Positions 13,291 through 27,094 of a DNA stretch of 64,000 nucleotides are shown one piece after another. The position numbers were made by a program, and so were the translations under genes. The stretch comes from Cyprinodon diabolis. Its lineage: Eukaryota > Chordata > Actinopteri > Cyprinodontiformes > Cyprinodontidae. The stretch lies in the NCBI GenBank assembly GCA_030533445.1, contig CM060081.1, positions 19,141,611-19,205,610 on the forward strand, read 5' to 3'. The notes under the pieces were generated by a model. It saw nothing but the letters and a program-made list of their open reading frames with translations. It had not been told where the DNA came from and ran no database searches. The number at the start of each line of letters is the position of its first letter. Within the stretch, counting starts at the first letter, position 1.

Positions 13291-14462
13291 GAATGCTGTT
13301 AGGAAGCAGCACACTGATGATGTTTCTGACCTCAAGGTGGAAGAACTTTATAAACCTCCCCAGGATTCTGGTTCTAATTTACTGCACCAACAGTCATGTT
13401 AACACTGTCCTTAAGACTTCACTTAATATGTAGCCCCAAACCACACACCCACACAATGATAATAGGTCCTTCTATATTTACAAGGACTGACTTCTTTTAA
13501 TAATTTCAGTGCCTATCAGGAAATGTAGTTCCTCTCAACATAGTTTGTCTGAATAATGGTCATTCTACTATTATATATAATGTTAGTCCAGTTTGTACAA
13601 GTGTGTTAAGGTTTGTACGCCTCTACAAGCTCACAAGTAACGCAGCGAAAAACTGAGTCCTCTTTAACTTCTATCTTCTTGAAGAACTGCACTTAAAAGG
13701 AACGTGGTGGCTCCTCGATGGGAAGAGATGAATTGAATCAACTGCAAGCAGCATTCCCTCTTCTGGAAAGTTCTTGGCAGAAAATGGGAAAAAATATGCA
13801 GCAGCTGTAAGAAAAAGAACCCCTCCCACCTGGACTATCTGAAAAAATAAAAATAAAGACAAGTAAACTTCAGCCGCAGCAGTTCACTGTTCCACTTTAT
13901 GAGCAGGGAGGCTGCTGCTCAATAAATCCTTTATCATCGTGCTTTTATAGGGAGATCTGATCTCAGCAGAGAGATGCTGTGAGCTTGTGGGGGGGGATTT
14001 AAGATCCCCTCTGTGCTTGCCTTGGCTCTGAGCAAACAAATGTAGCACTGTACACCGAGTTAACCTAAAGCCTGTCATTGCATCAGTGTGATATTGTTCG
14101 TGGGTGAGCGAGGCTCACTCATGTAGGGAGTAATCACAGTTGAAGCAATGGCTTCCTGAAAAAGCTCCGCTGCTTCCAGCACAGTCAGATCAAGAGCTCC
14201 CTTTGGGCTTTATAAGACTAACACAGTTAGTAGGATCAAACAACATATTATTACAGGTATAAGCAATCAATTACCTCTTACCTTAGAGTGCATATTCACT
14301 GTAAAGTTCTTATCTCTTGCCTGTTTTCTGTAAGGTTATGGAAGACCAAGCTCAGTGTTGGCTGAACATAATAATCTAAATAACAACTGACTGTAGATCT
14401 AGTGTCTTGTAAAAGAAATAACACCTTATTAACATCTTCTCCTTCGTTGACTTTACAATAGC
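13291..14462. other. intergenic, nothing recognised
   Basis: No gene, RNA or repeat that I can name. A G-run lies at about 13989-13996. Confidence 0.6.
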
Positions 14463-14720
14463 TTCAGTTGATGCGAATAATGGACCCAAATCCAGAAAGC
14501 AGGATTTTATAAGGAGAAGAGGAAACCAGGCTGAAAGCAACAGTCACTGGATCCAACACTGATTGAACAGACTGAGAAGTATTTATGCCGGTGAGGTTGA
14601 TTACTGAAATGTTATACATGTGATGAGGAACAGCTGTGGTAGAGCAGAGACCTGAGGAGTAACAACTGAAAACAAGGCAGATGAAACTGACCAAATTAAG
14701 CTTAAACATCCAACAGACTA
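14463..14720 (-). repeat. dispersed retroelement end fragment
   Basis: Starts TGGACCCAAATCCAGAAAGCAGG, then AGGAACAGCTGTG and ACCTGAGGAG, the antisense form of a very common fish retroelement end. A short frame on the minus strand here is incidental. Confidence 0.4.
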
Positions 14721-17700
14721 TGACCACTGCCACAGGCCATGCATTTAAACTTTTAAACAGAAGGTAGTGAATAGATGTTAAGGGATTTGCACGTGTAGAG
14801 TTTTTTTGCATTTTACTTCACATATTAAAATGTAAGAAGTGGGAACTTTTGAATTTAGCACTCTATGCAGCATATACATTTCCTGCAGTGGCAGCTTTGT
14901 GTATTTTGGGGTAACCTTAGACTCTAGCCAGGGGTGAGGTTGAACTTCATGGATGATGGAACTATAATAAATAATATGAACACTATTTACAGTCTGAGAA
15001 AGTTTTTTTATTTTAACAATTAAAAACCATGTGAGCGAATGTATTAAATGAATGAACTAAAAATGTTTTCTCTCAATTTATTGAAGTTCCAAATATAAAA
15101 AAAGCTAAGCAACTCAACAAGTTACAAAAACCAAAGGTATATCCTGAAATACTGGCTAGTCCTGAAACTGGAGCCAGTCTCTGTTTTCAGAGAGTCCAGG
15201 GATCTGATTTACAATCCTCAAATCTCAAGAGATCAATATAATGCAGAGATCTATTGCCAGTCCAGACCTACAAACCAAACCTCTGTCTGGCACTGATTAT
15301 TTTAGTTTCCTGCTTCTCCTCCTCATCCTTCTCTTCCTCTTTCTACTCCTCCATCTCCTCACTCCTATCACTTCCTCCTGTCCTTCTGCATTGACTCCAT
15401 GACCGAGACTGACACTGGCCTTTCGGTTAATAATAACAATAACGATGATAAACATCATCAGTTATCAGAATTTACCCTCATATAATAGATAAGGCACATT
15501 AAATAATTATGCACTTATGGTGTAACATTGCTTATAGGCTGTTTTTCTATGTATTGTACCAAGTCTGGGATGTCTTAACAGGGACATCTACAGTTTTTGC
15601 TAACCTGCTGCTCAGTCCTGGTGTTGTTCCCTACCCTGTCTTCCTCTAGTCATGCTGACATTTGCACTTTCAATTTTGCTGCATCCCGCACAGGCTTCCT
15701 TTGCTCAAATCATCTCTTTCTCCTTAGCATATTCTGCTAAATCACCCCACTCCCTCTTCTTTCATTAATTTCTCCTTTTGGGTGGGGCCATTAATAACTC
15801 CACTTGACATGCAAAATATGAAACTGACTCAGTGATACGTTGCCTTCTGCAGCTGTAGATGGTTCAGCGTAATATTTACCCATAGCCAGTCCTCTGTGCT
15901 CCTCCGTTTAGATGATTTGTTCTCTAATATTATCTTGCAAACATCTGAGGCCTTAACATAACCGTCAGTGAGAATGAATCACACATATGAGCAATTTATT
16001 TGCCAGTTTGGTGACATCTGAAGAAAAAAACTGAACCAACCTTATTTAGGTAAATCATAGTAGAAGTGGGTGTATAAGAAAGCAAGCTCACTGAAAGGAA
16101 ATTCAAACATTGCACCACATAGAATAAATACAATGCTTCTGATGGTGTATAAAACATGTTGAAAATATAAAGGGGTGGGGAATTGTTTTTAAAGAACAGT
16201 AACACTGTCTGAGAGAACACTGTAAAAAACACAAATTTCCAGTTTAACGATAATTGTTTGAGGACGGAGACCAACAGAAGCAGGTTAGCATGTGTTGCTC
16301 ACTCTACAAGGAACAAGCAATAAGGAAATCAATTGCAACAACAGCAGGAGCAGTCTGAAGTGTTTTTGTTACATAACATTTTTCCTTGAGTGAGTGCTCT
16401 CTAAACTAAAAGAGTCTGTTCTAATGTCTCCAACTGAGTTGCATTGTTTTTAGGAACCAACGACAGCCTTAAAGACAGACAGACAGACATGGATAGCAGG
16501 AAATTGCTGTGCCAAAGAAATATTGTTACTACTTTCAGCTCTGATGTCACACCAGAGATGATAAACTGAACTGCTCCGGGTGGGATGCCACTCAGTTGGG
16601 AACAAACTGCATTTTGCAGGTGGTAGTTGCTCTAAACCACCCCTTCATCATTGAAGAACCTTGTTTAAGCTTGGAGCGTGCATGAACAGATTGTCTGCAG
16701 TACTGCTTGTTTATAGAAAGCCAGTTTGCAAAACATCTCATCTCACGGTACTTTACAGAGACAGTTCAGTCAGATCACACAATCAGATTGGTCTAAAGTT
16801 TCAATCTAAGGAAAACCAGCTTATTCATCAAGTCATTGTCCCAACAAGCATGCATGCAGCGACCTTAGTTTCCTTATCTCTCGGTTAAAGCGTATAGATT
16901 GACAACACCAATTATGTTGTGGATATCCCTTCCCCTTCCCTTTCATTTCTGAAAGTCGATTATATTGCGGTATACCAGTTTGCTTTGGCCAATAAAGATG
17001 ACCACACCCACCTTCTTGCTTACTTGTTGCACTGAAAGGAGGCTGGAAGCACCCGTGTTGCCGACTATCAGCCAAGCAGCCTGCCTTGCCTCTTTTTACT
17101 GCAAATCATTGCTGATATTTGCTCCCAAATGAGTTTGCATGTTTTAAACCAAGTTAAGCATATTACTGTGAAGGACTGTGCCACCAGTAAGCTTAGTTAA
17201 ATCATGTCACACTTTTTCCTCATCTTTCCTTATCTCTCTTGACTATATAGTGCCAGTAGTGCCATGACCCTAACTTACTTCATTGCTGTTTCTTTTATAG
17301 TTGCTACTGGTTTAATCCATAATCATTTAATGCTTAATAAGTAAGGCTTAATTAATGGTTTAAATAACCCAAGAACTGCTGCTATCTGATTGTTTCCGAC
17401 TTTCCTTTGTGTTTATTTATTTTTTTCATTCGTTTGGTGTGTTTTAGTAGTATTATAGAACAGAATTACTCTTAACAGAATTATTTGTCTAAAAAAACCC
17501 AAGTCTATATAAAGTCTTGATTATATAAAGACATTCTTTGGGGTTTGGTTAATAGTTAATTGCCAAATTCAAATAACATATTAGAAATGCTAAAAATGTC
17601 TAGTGGCTAATTGAAACATAGGCTCATCATTTTTTTAAATATCCACATTTATTGCTAAATTAATTGTTAACTGATAATCCAAAATATAATTTTCATAGTC

Positions 17701-18178
17701 ACAAATATCAAAAATAACTTTTTTTTCTTGGATTTAATTTTTGGTATACGGATAAATTATTAACTATAACTTCCAATCCTATTATTCCAATAAAAAAATA
17801 AAAAAAAAGAGCTTGGATTTTGTTTTGTTTTTTATTACTAAAACTGAGGATGTGACTTATGTTGGCGGTGAAAAAAATGGGTGTCTTCGGCTAAATTAAG
17901 TATTTCTGACATTTTATCAGCTGAGAAGTGTGGTTAAATAAAAAACATTTATAAGATTATACTCGGACCTCGGTTTCTCATAAAAAATAGCTTTTAAATG
18001 TAATCTGAACCAAAAAATCTTGTTTTAATTTTCAATCAAATTCCAATATTCACCTTACAAAAAATAAATGAATGGCAGATGCCCACCATTAGAGATTACA
18101 GGTCTTTGCATCAAGGTGTTCAAATAGAACATAGTATGTATATCACCTTCCCAAATGGAGCCCAGATTGAAGCTGCTG
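14721..18178. other. intergenic, no gene recognised
   Basis: AT-rich. Includes a C/T-rich tract at about 15308-15390 (strand-biased, possible triplex former) and an AGAC tetranucleotide run near 16475-16490. Short frames at 15996-16274 and 16661-17075 have no recognisable domain. Confidence 0.6.
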
Positions 18179-19640
18179 TTCTTCTTCTTCTTCTTGTCAA
18201 GTTTTATGGCGGTTGGCAACAAACTGTTAGTAGCATTACCGCCACTTACTGGTATGGAGTGTGGTTCGTGATGGTTTAAATATTTATCCTGATACATTCT
18301 ACCCTAACTTCTTCTAAACATACATTCACACATTCACACTTAAAAATATATACATATTTGTGCACAGCTTTGTATATCATTCCTTCACTCACAAACACAC
18401 TTACTATAATTAAATTCTATGAAATAATTTCGTTTTCTTTAGAAATCGAATAATTATTTGTATGTGTTTACTCCCTAAATTTTTCCTCAGTATATCTAAT
18501 AAATTAGCCTTCTCCTTAATGTCTTCAAACTCTCTCCTCATATATCTTCTCTCTTTTTCATATTTATGACATTCTAATATAACATGTTCTATAGTTTCAT
18601 ATTTATCACAGAAATCACATTTGCCCGTTTTATGTTTTTGTATTTTAAAAAGTGTATAATTAAGTCCTGTATGACCAAATCTTAACCTTGTTATCACTCT
18701 TTCCTCCTTTCTATTTCTTCTTCCATTTCTTCTTTCTCCTACCATCTTCTGAATTTTATAAAACCATCTTCCTGTTTTATCTTCATCCCATGAAGATGAA
18801 GATAAAACTTCATCATTTTTATTTTATTTTCAATTGTCCATCCAAAACTCCTCATTTCTTTTTCCCAGCATGGATTTAAAATGTCCAAAGTTGGGTTATC
18901 CACATTATTTCCTTGTAAATTTAACCAGTAATTAATTTCTAATTTTGTTCTTCTTAAATCTAATGGCATTTCTCCCATTTCTATTTCTAATGCTGCTGTT
19001 GGTGTGGTTTTAAATGCTCCAGTACATAATCTTAGTGCCTGATGTTGGATAATGTCTAATTTGGTTAGATGTGTTTTAGCTGCTGAACCGTACACTAAAC
19101 AACCAAAGTCTATGTTGGATCTTATCATACTTGTGTAAATCTGTGTTAGTGATTTCCTATCTGCTCCCCAGTCACTGCCAGCCAAACATCTCAAAATATT
19201 CAAAATTTTCTTACATTTATCAACAACTTTTTGTATATGTATATGCCATTTTAATTTTTCATCAAACCATAATCCTAAAAATTTTATACACTTTACCTGC
19301 TCTAACTCTTGTTTATATAATTTTAATTTTATTTCCTTGTTTATTTTTTTCTGAGTAAATAACATTACTTTCGTTTTATCAACTGAGAACTTAAATCCCC
19401 ATTGCAACGCCCATTTCTCTATTTCAATAATAACTTTTTTTAATTTTTTAACAATAAAATCAACATTTTTCCCTCGTTTCCAAACAGCTCCATCATCTGC
19501 AAATAGTGAACACCCCATGTCTTGAAGCTGCTGTTGCAAAGAAATCTGTCTCTTATATTCATTCCCCTTCCAGGTTCCCACCCACATGCTCCTAAGCACC
19601 CCTTCCTTCATCATACAGAGGTGTGTACCCAATAATGGCA
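18179..19640 (-). pseudogene. I-clade LINE fragment, RNase H deleted
   Basis: Minus strand. A 297-codon frame (18739-19632) has the reverse transcriptase motif SLFADDGAVW and the thumb region (KCIKFLGLWFDEKLKW, DFGCLVYGSA, DIIQHQALRLCTGAFKT). A second, overlapping frame (18410-18745) has the distal module ITRLRFGHTGLN and a CDFC-x7-H-x4-C knuckle. In I-clade elements an RNase H domain separates these two; here it is absent and the pieces abut with a frame change. The 3' UTR ends in a (GAA)n tail at 18179-18195, preceded by a motif found at many fish LINE tails (GGCGGTAATG). The 5' side is truncated inside RT. Confidence 0.85.
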
Positions 19641-20492
19641 GAAGAACTACTGATCTACATCATCTCAAAAAACATAATCATTTTAATCACTCAATTATAG
19701 ATAGAGCCAAAAGAATCAGCTTGAAGATGTGTAAGAGCTTCAGACAAGTGGCTGCAATCAACTTACCTTGCGAGCAAGATGAATTGTCTTCAGATTTTTG
19801 AATTCCCTAACTTCAGGAGCCAATAGATGCATTGGCCTGGATAGAGAAATGTTTTGGACCAAGGAAATGCAGTGTTGGTATAATGTCAACCAGAAGCAGC
19901 TGAGGCAAAACAAAGATGGCTGCGTTGGTTTTAGCTGGAATAACCTCTATTTCGTTTTGAATAATAATCAAACGGGTATGATTTGTGTGCTTGTGAATGC
20001 AATAGATATTTGCACATTTCTCCCAACTGGATTTGTTAAGAGTTTGATTTTATCAGTTACCTCAGCTAGTTGTGAAACAAATCATGATTGTGATGCATCA
20101 CAGCTGCTACTGCTGCTGCCATTGGCTAAAAGCTTAACATGGCAGGTAGCTGCCACATGGTGATTTAACCAATCAGCTTAAAGAATTGCACTGAATCTCC
20201 TTCCTTTTTGCAAACACTTTCCAAAGGAGGCTTTCCAGATGGTTACTGTGTTGAATCCAAATTGAATCACACATATCAGTACAGTAAAAGTTATCTGGGT
20301 TACCGTGCTCGGACCGATCTCGGCACAGTTCTAAAAGGGTAGCCTCACCTTCCAGGGATAAACCAATCATAGTTAGAGGGGTGCTAACGATCTAATTTTT
20401 AATAGAATCAACCTTATTTATAAACAATCCCAGAGAGCTTTAGATTAAAGATACATTATGTAAAATTTTACTTAAAAAAGTCTTTGAAATAG
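19641..20492. other. intergenic, nothing certain
   Basis: A 121-codon frame at 19798-20163 has no recognised domain and lies in sequence that looks repeat-like. I do not call it a gene. Confidence 0.5.
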
Positions 20493-20590
20493 CCTTTTTA
20501 TTGAAGCCTTTACGACTAAAACATGGTTTGATGAGCAGACTGACACCTCTGCAGTTCAGCGCTGATACATCTATAAGCCTGTCGCCTATT
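20493..20590. repeat. dispersed repeat, copy B
   Basis: Partner of 9115-9215. Followed by shared GATGGATTTTGTAGATA-type sequence near 20700 (also near 9255), then an A20 run at 20750-20769. Confidence 0.7.
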
Positions 20591-20839
20591 TTCTCTAATT
20601 TACTTTGGGGTCAGAAGTTTCTTTGCTGTTAGGCAGATGTGACATTAAGCGTTTCCATCAGTGGTCCAACCTAGCAAACAATTAAAGCGTTATATTTAAG
20701 ATGGATTTTGTAGATACCCAGAAACTTATGGCAACACCAATTAAGTAGCAAAAAAAAAAAAAAAAAAAACATCCCCCTGTCACACAGCCAATCAGCTTTG
20801 AACCACTCCTCCACGAAAGCCAATCGGCATCCAAAGTTC

Positions 20840-21480
20840 ATCTTAAAAGGCCTCCGATCTGCAACTCGTCTGCTCTGTGCGCAGCACCTTCGTAGCTAAA
20901 GCTTCATCAGAGTGTCATTCCTCCCGGACTCTTACTGCGTTCCTTTCTCATCTCAACCGGTCTGGCAGAAGACGTCCATGTTGAGCCTGGTTCTGCCAGA
21001 GGTCTCTTCCCAACGGGGAGTTTTTCCTCTCCACTGTCGCTCCATGCTTGCTCATCATGGACAGGTCCTCTTAACCTGTGTTATCCAACTGGACTTCCAT
21101 CTTCCAGGTCCCTGAGTGAAACTCTAGTATCAGCTCATGCAGTCCACTGGATCTCCCCATAAAGCTCAGCAGACCGTCTCACTAACCAGCAGTCTACAGG
21201 CTGACCAACTTCATCTATCTCCACTCCACCACCAGTTTCAGGCCTGGAGGGGAAACAGCCCTATTCTTTGCTCCTGTTCATGCATATCTATCAAAATTAA
21301 GCACTGTTTCCAGCCGAGGTCTGAGCGCCAAAGACAAGGTAATTGTATAAATAAATTTCTACTAATTGTCTTTTCTCTTCGTGTGACTTTTTCGGATTGA
21401 AATGTGTTTAGGCCACGGGTGGCAGTATCAATAGAGAACTCCATCATGCCTTTTTTTAAAACTGTTCCTTTTCACAAAAC
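20840..21480 (+). repeat. dispersed fish LINE-associated repeat
   Basis: Contains GGTTCTGCCAGAGGTCTCTT and GGGAGTTTTTCCTC then CACTGTCGC, a motif set seen in high copy at 3' regions of fish LINE-like repeats. From 21403 it carries the GGCCACGGGTGGCAGTATCA repeat shared with 11781-11850. Confidence 0.55.
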
Positions 21481-24254
21481 ATTCCACCAACTTACCTTTA
21501 GGTTAGCTATTTTATCAACACATGTGAAGTTTTCTATTCAAGTCCAACTCAGTTTCAGTCCACATGTTTCCACCAGCAAAGCTTCCTGAAACTCAGTAGA
21601 TGAGAGAGCAGATTTAAGCAAACACTGTTTTATAACCAACAGGACCCTAAGAAAGTAACTTCTGTTTAAAAATTAGAAAAAGATTGTTTGCAATTCATCA
21701 GGGATTAGAAGGAGGTTAGTGGTTGGGTTTTTCTCTTTCTCTCTAGGATTAAACTTCCTTTAGATTCTTGATGACATCTTAAAAATAAAGCTGAACACTA
21801 GTTATGTAATTCAGTTACAGATCCTGTTTGGGGCTGCTCTTTGTTTAACCACTGAGCTTAGTACCAATTTGTTTTGCTTTTTAATATAAATAGTGGAATC
21901 AACATGTCCTGTGAGAACATCTTCTTCCAACACTAAGGGTACAACTTGCTGATAAGCTTTGTACATAAGATGGGCACCGCGTCAGAAGGCTGAAGTGGCT
22001 TAAAGACCAGAACAATGAAATCTTAGACCACGTTCCAGGTCTTAAGGCTGTTGAAAACATGAGATCAGTTCTCCAAATGTGAGTGAATAGGCAGAAACAA
22101 ACTAACTGTGGTAAACCTTCAGAACATGACAGAACGGATCCAATCAGGACCAGATCCAGAAGCTGATATTCAGAGGGTCTGATAGAAGTTATGAGGAAGA
22201 CTGGCTCTTTGTGCACATTTGATATATTTGCCCATAAAAGCTTCTGAAACTTTGCCTGTGAGGAAGGGAAACTGTTAAAGAAAGTGAGAGGGAGTCCCTC
22301 CACAGAGGCAGCCTGAAACATCCCAATCCATAGGAGGTCAAATCAATAGATCCTCTCATTATCTAAAGGAGTTTTAGAGGGTTATGTTAAATACAATTAT
22401 TCAATATCTCTTGGCGTAAACTAATATTCCCCTGAGCACCTTTATTCAGTAGACATTTAAATTCATTGTCAGGGAGCCTGAAAGTAACATCAAATATGCC
22501 ATTAGATAACTCCGATATGAATTTATGAACTTCTGAACTTTTTGCTTTGGGGAGCCGTCTACACAAAATCTGACATATATACTGAAATTAGGAGGTAAAG
22601 CCCCACTAATAATATTCATCAGAAGAACATTTACTGAGATCAAAACATGAAGCAGCTCCTGGTTTAAAACCACAGTGCTGAAGGACAGCAAAAAAGGATA
22701 ACTTTAAGTTTACATACTTTTATACAGAGTAGATGATTCATGTAAAATTCTCAGGAGAGTTTTTACGGTAGAAGACAAAATTCTGTTTCCCCTGTCAGAT
22801 TATTCATTTTTGGCAATTGTGGCTTTTATTGAAAGTACTAAGACATGTAGCAAAGGTCCCAATATTGATGCTCAAGCCCTGGATTATTTAGTAAAAAAGT
22901 TGCTGAAAAGCCCAAAGTTCATTATCCTGTATGCTGCACATTTATGAAGTAATTACTGCTTCATTATTATTGCAGCAAAGAACAAGGTTTTTAAATGAAA
23001 ATCTGATAAAAATGCAAATTTTAAGACAAAGAAATGCAATCCAGGAAAACCTTTGGAAATTTTTAGTTTTTTGAGAATAAGTATGCTGTTTGTCAGATTT
23101 AAAATTTTCCTTCTTGCTGCAAGACAACCGTTCTACCCACTGCTCCCCCGTTCAGCCCTAATTTTTGATGATAATTTTGAAAAAAAAATATATAAAAACA
23201 TTCAAATATAAGAAACAGCAGGGTTACTATCTAAACTTTTCTGTTAGGAAGTTTTTAAAGTTTCCTTTGTAGAAGGCATTTTAATCAAACAATCCTTTCA
23301 GAAATTGTGTTTTTTGCAACAATAAAGGAACAAAAATGATCTAATGCACATTAAAAAAAATATACATCAAAAGATAAAGCTGCAGAAATATTACTTAGAA
23401 ATTTAAGAATCTTATTTAAGAATTTAATTGTAAAAAATGCGGATCACTGATATCACAGAAAAATCTTGTCTTCAAGTTCACTGCAAGAAATTCAGAAATA
23501 CTTTAATGATCCCAGAGGGAAATTACTTGAAATTGAAATCTAAATATTGTTTTTTTTCTTAAAATGCATTTTTCTTGAATTGAGGTGGTAAGTGAGACAC
23601 TTTGCCAATCAAACACAACAATTTACACCTAAAATAGAAAAAAAAAGTTTAATTGGTAATAATAAAAAACTAACTCCAGTAGCAAATTATCTTATTTATC
23701 TGCTCAAATTAAGGGTGATAAACATAAGACATTTTGACTTATTTCTAAATTGTTTTTGCAGTGTTGTTCTACTAAAAGAAGTTAACCATCTCTTTATCAA
23801 ACACTTGCTGGGATTTTTTTGGGAAACGCCAGTGCAGCAATGACTGTGATCTGAGCAAAAAAAACTTATCCAAATGCATAATATCGACTTATCCTCAATG
23901 AGAACCTGATTTAGGGCTGCAACTATTGCAGAAGGTTCCTTAAAGAAGATTTTTTATCAAATTAAACCAGGTGAAACCTAAATTTTTCCACTCCTGTATG
24001 GATAGAGCATATTGACAGACAAACATGTTTAAAAAAAAAAAATCTTATTACTTATTTTCCAATGTTGGTTTAATTGGTGCTAAAGGTGGATTGCTCTGTC
24101 AGCTAAAGGCATGTTTTAGAGTTTCTATACACCAGTTTATTACTAAATTAATTGACAATTATTTCAATAATCACGATTAACCTGATGTTTAGAAAACTCT
24201 TTCCATACCTGCAATATGAGAGGTAACAATGAGAGGCAAGAGGCAGTCAGAGGA
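21481..24254. other. intergenic between repeats and the rybp 3' end
   Basis: AT-rich. A 35-bp piece at about 23495-23530 (ACTTTAATGATCCCAGAGGG then AAATTA) resembles the tail of a common fish LINE. Short frames on the minus strand at 21899-22321 have no recognisable domain. Confidence 0.55.
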
Positions 24255-27094
24255 CAGATAACTTTGACAGTTTTATTTGTGAAAAACTACAAGCAAAATT
24301 CATAAATAGACATTTCTATCTGAAGCGGAGGAAAATGATCAGGTTAGCCTAGAAGCGCAAAGTCGTGCACATGCCAGAAACATGTATTAGTCAACATCAT
24401 TAGCTAGATGAGGAGCCGTGATCTGCTGAAAATGCTGCGTACACATTTCCACACCAGGAACATAAGGTGACCATTTCACAAAGAAACAATGACACATCAG
24501 CTGGAAGTCAAACAAAAGGAAGGAAACTGGATTAAACAAACAATGCATACTTGATCTGTCCCTAAATGTTTATCTATGTCGCTTTTTTTTTTTCATTTTT
24601 AAACCAAGCATTAACTTTAAAAGCATTGTACAAGACATTGTTATAGGAAGAAAATTTGTTTGTATAATACACTTAACTGGAAGTTCACGTTTAAGGTTAT
24701 ACAGTAAATAAAACAAGCATTCTACCATTTGGGTCTCTGAACAAACAAAGCTAAATAATGTAACCATCTTTACACAGTAAATTAAGGTTACTGGTCGCAC
24801 ACAAGAACAGAACTGCTTGCGCGGGAGGAAAAAAAAGTTTAGGGAAAATAAACAAAAAAAAAAAAACAATAAAAGACCTCAGCTCTGACGTCATTACTCA
24901 TAGTGTTTACCTTTGCACCTTCTTAAAATTCTATTTACAAGCAATAATTCATATCCCCAACAAATGGCCTTCTGTTAATAATTGAACAATGAAAGCTCTG
25001 CAGAGACCTGTGAACATAGAGCACAGGCAGGGAGGAGGAGACGGCTTGCTGCTTTAGATAAGACTGGGTTCAATTCTCCCCTCATTCTCTTATTCTGCAG
25101 CTCGGTTCCCTTTCCTCAGCGTCTAACACTGATTCTGGATCTGTAAGCCAGAAAGCACAACTAATGAGCCAGAGCTCAAATGGAGGGGAAACTAAATGAA
25201 AGGTTAACGCATAACTCCTGGACTTAAAACATTGCTCACAACATGATTATCGTCCCTACGTGTGAATCTGCTAAAACAGATTCCACCCTCCTTTCTATGG
25301 TGCCTGGGAAGGGAGGAGTGAAGGCTGTTAGCAGCCGCCCCCCCCTCCTCCCTTCAGCTAAAGTGATTTTTGTTGCTCTGTTGGAGGAGGTACCTCTGCT
25401 GTACTGTGCTAGTCCGGCAGTGAAGGTTTTATTTGACTTTTTATTATTTTACTGAGGCCAAAGTCTTGGAGGCAGAGCTCCTTTTAGCCACCCCCCCACC
25501 CCACGCACTCAGACTCCGCTCACAGTACAGCAGCCTGTGCCCTGATTTAGCCACCCACAGAGACACTGAGTGTACAATAAGAACACCATTTACATGGATT
25601 ATATTAAACTTTATTTAAACTGTTTTTCATCTCACACATTAGATAATTGCATTTCAAATTGTTATCCATCTGTCTATGTATCACGTCATTAAGAAATTCC
25701 TTTGGTCCTTCAATAAATAAAACTAAGATATCATATACACATTTATTCTTTATACAATTTCTTACATTTAAAGGAAATGATGTTGGTCTATTCTCAGCTA
25801 AGGTGAAAGTTAATTAAAACCCTTAGATAAGCCTCGCTGTTATAAAAATTTTAATTGCATTCTAATAAGTACTGTAATATTTTGCCTTCAGTGACAGGAG
25901 TCTTTCAATTAATACATATAAAAACAAGTCAATTGAATTGTCAAATCTTTGAAAATTTGTCATTTTCGTTGCATGCATTTTCTGTGTGGAGAGAACGAAG
26001 ATTCAACATTGTCTTCAGGAACACAACAACAAAAAATGTTGAACAGTTTGACACAAGGTGTGTTTTTTTTTTGCTTTTTGTTTTTTTACAGAGCGACTTG
26101 GTTTCACCAAGCAGAACTGCATCCTTCAGTCACAGAGAATAAGAACGTTGGAAAAAAATAAAATAAACGAAAACTATGGCTGCAGAGCTGAGAGGACAGC
26201 TCCCAACTGCAGCCTGGAAAACTCAACATTTGAAGCATGGAATGCAGAACATGGACAGCTTTTAGTGTTTTACACAACAGCCTACACTGTACAGTTAAAG
26301 GACAGGGAGGGACTGTACAACCTGCAAGAGCATACGAAATCAGAGTGGAGCCGGTTGGAGAGGAAAAAAGGTCCAATCTGGAGGAGGTCAAGCAGTGTCA
26401 TCGAGGAACATGAAGCAGAATTTGATTCAGAAGAACTTTGTCACATGGAGAAAGTGGGCAGTCCCCAATCTGCAGAATCACTTCACAGTGTATCTAGCAC
26501 CAGTGTGTGTGCATGTAGGTTATCCTAACATTTTCATTGTAGTGAAAACACTGAAGGAACGATCAATCAGCTGAGCTACACTGCAAAGCCGGAACTTAAA
26601 GAGAAGAAGAAAAAAATATCAAAGTATACAGGTGCAACAGGAAATAAATAAGGGGAATAATAGTTAATTCCTATGGCGTGTTATTGTGCCCAGCGGAGAT
26701 TTCTTCTTTACAAAAACAGAAAAAAAAAGGTCGACTTGGTCTCACATCCACATACAAATATAAAACAATACGTACAAGTGTCTGGATGCTACCGTAAGGG
26801 GGGTGTAGGGTCTTATTCCCTTTAGCCCAGCTCTCCTCGGCAAGACTATATAGGGAGTGTGCTCCCCTAAAAAGGTGCCAGCTTTGTCTCTAATCCGGCC
26901 AGCTCCGCTCAGCATCACGAGGAGGACATGGAATGAAGGGCAGGGCATCGATGGCAAAGGGTGACAACTCTTCCCCCCCATGGGATCCACAGTGTCCAGA
27001 AATATGGGCGGAGAGGAGAGTGAAGAATTGGAAGAGAATGGGGTTAAACAACGACAGCCAAAAAAAACAAAAAAACAAAAACAAACAATGGTGC
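24255..27094 (-). other. rybp: probable long 3' UTR of rybp
   Basis: Directly follows the rybp stop codon. Mammalian RYBP mRNAs have multi-kilobase 3' UTRs. The stretch is AT-rich, has no credible coding frame on the minus strand, and has AATAAA hexamers on the minus strand at several places, the most distal convincing one at 24272-24277. The end point is inferred from that signal. Alternative shorter 3' ends near 25610 or 25743 are possible. Confidence 0.5.
24272..24277 (-). terminator. candidate distal polyadenylation signal of rybp
   Basis: AATAAA on the minus strand, followed within 10-30 nt by a plausible cleavage zone and a T/CT-rich stretch. Chosen as the most distal hexamer before repeat-poor intergenic DNA. 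No transcript evidence is visible from sequence. Confidence 0.4.

Noticed and set aside
26058..26528. 156-codon open frame on the plus strand
   Set aside because: It lies antisense to the probable rybp 3' UTR, begins in a T-rich tract and contains no domain I recognise. Most likely a chance frame in conserved UTR sequence.
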